Below, piece after piece: positions 63,869 to 64,000 of a stretch of DNA of 64,000 bases. The position numbers and the translations under genes were made by a program. The DNA comes from Chaunax sp. Z400 (Eukaryota; Chordata; Actinopteri; Lophiiformes; Chaunacidae). Position 1 is the first letter of the stretch. Every line of letters begins with the position of its first letter. Under the pieces are notes generated by a model. That model had not been told where the DNA came from and ran no database searches. It worked only from the letters and a program-made list of their open reading frames with translations. Location: NCBI GenBank assembly GCA_037577475.1, contig CM075188.1, positions 7,784,501-7,848,500 on the forward strand, in the 5' to 3' direction.

Positions 63869-64000
63869 GTAAGTCAAAGGGCACCTGCATGAGCCGTATT
63901 ATTTAATCATAATGCACTCTGAAATGTGCAAACTGTTGCGCCTTGTTTGTGTCATTTTGGAATTTACCATGCTTCATTATGAAGAGGTGTGTTGATAGAA

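Overview
The window is vertebrate nuclear DNA, almost certainly from a teleost, probably a percomorph. The genes have many exons with GT-AG introns, coding DNA is sparse, CA/GT microsatellites are long, and several fish-type dispersed repeats are present (tRNA-derived SINEs, an L2-like LINE tail, short foldback elements). The encoded proteins match vertebrate families over nearly their full length. There are no operons, phages, CRISPR arrays or bacterial genes. The species assignment is inference.

Layout: (1) 1162-1914, minus: an intronless claudin-34-like coding region, with a possible upstream non-coding exon ending at 3393. (2) 4887-37698, minus: a complete shroom2 gene, reconstructed as ten coding exons whose splice phases all agree, giving 1632 aa with PDZ, ASD1 and ASD2 domains; a further 5' non-coding exon probably ends at 39270. 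(3) 39992-43068, plus: a complete syap1 gene of nine coding exons, 349 aa, with a BSD domain. (4) 46958-61929, minus: a complete ap1s2 gene of four coding exons, 157 aa, with a 5' non-coding exon ending at 62676; its last coding exon is a 48-base piece about 12 kb from the previous one. (5) 63814-63868, plus: a probable signal-peptide first exon of a further gene that continues beyond the window.

shroom2 and syap1 are divergent and share a roughly 0.7 kb, relatively CpG-rich intergenic interval. syap1 and ap1s2 are convergent. The proteins are not one pathway: Shroom2 links actin and Rho-kinase to apical constriction, claudins act at tight junctions, AP1S2 is the sigma subunit of the TGN/endosome clathrin adaptor AP-1, and SYAP1 is a BSD-domain protein tied to Akt signalling. 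What joins them is location: all four human orthologues lie on Xp22, so this is a conserved syntenic block in compact form.

I found no evidence of a new biological system. The points most worth a second look are a 318-bp TG tract about 50 bp upstream of the ap1s2 terminal-exon acceptor, a degenerate tandem array with a period of about 170 bp in syap1 intron 8, a possible 39-nt alternative donor in shroom2, three CCAAT boxes in the ap1s2 promoter, and several perfect hairpins and repeat families.
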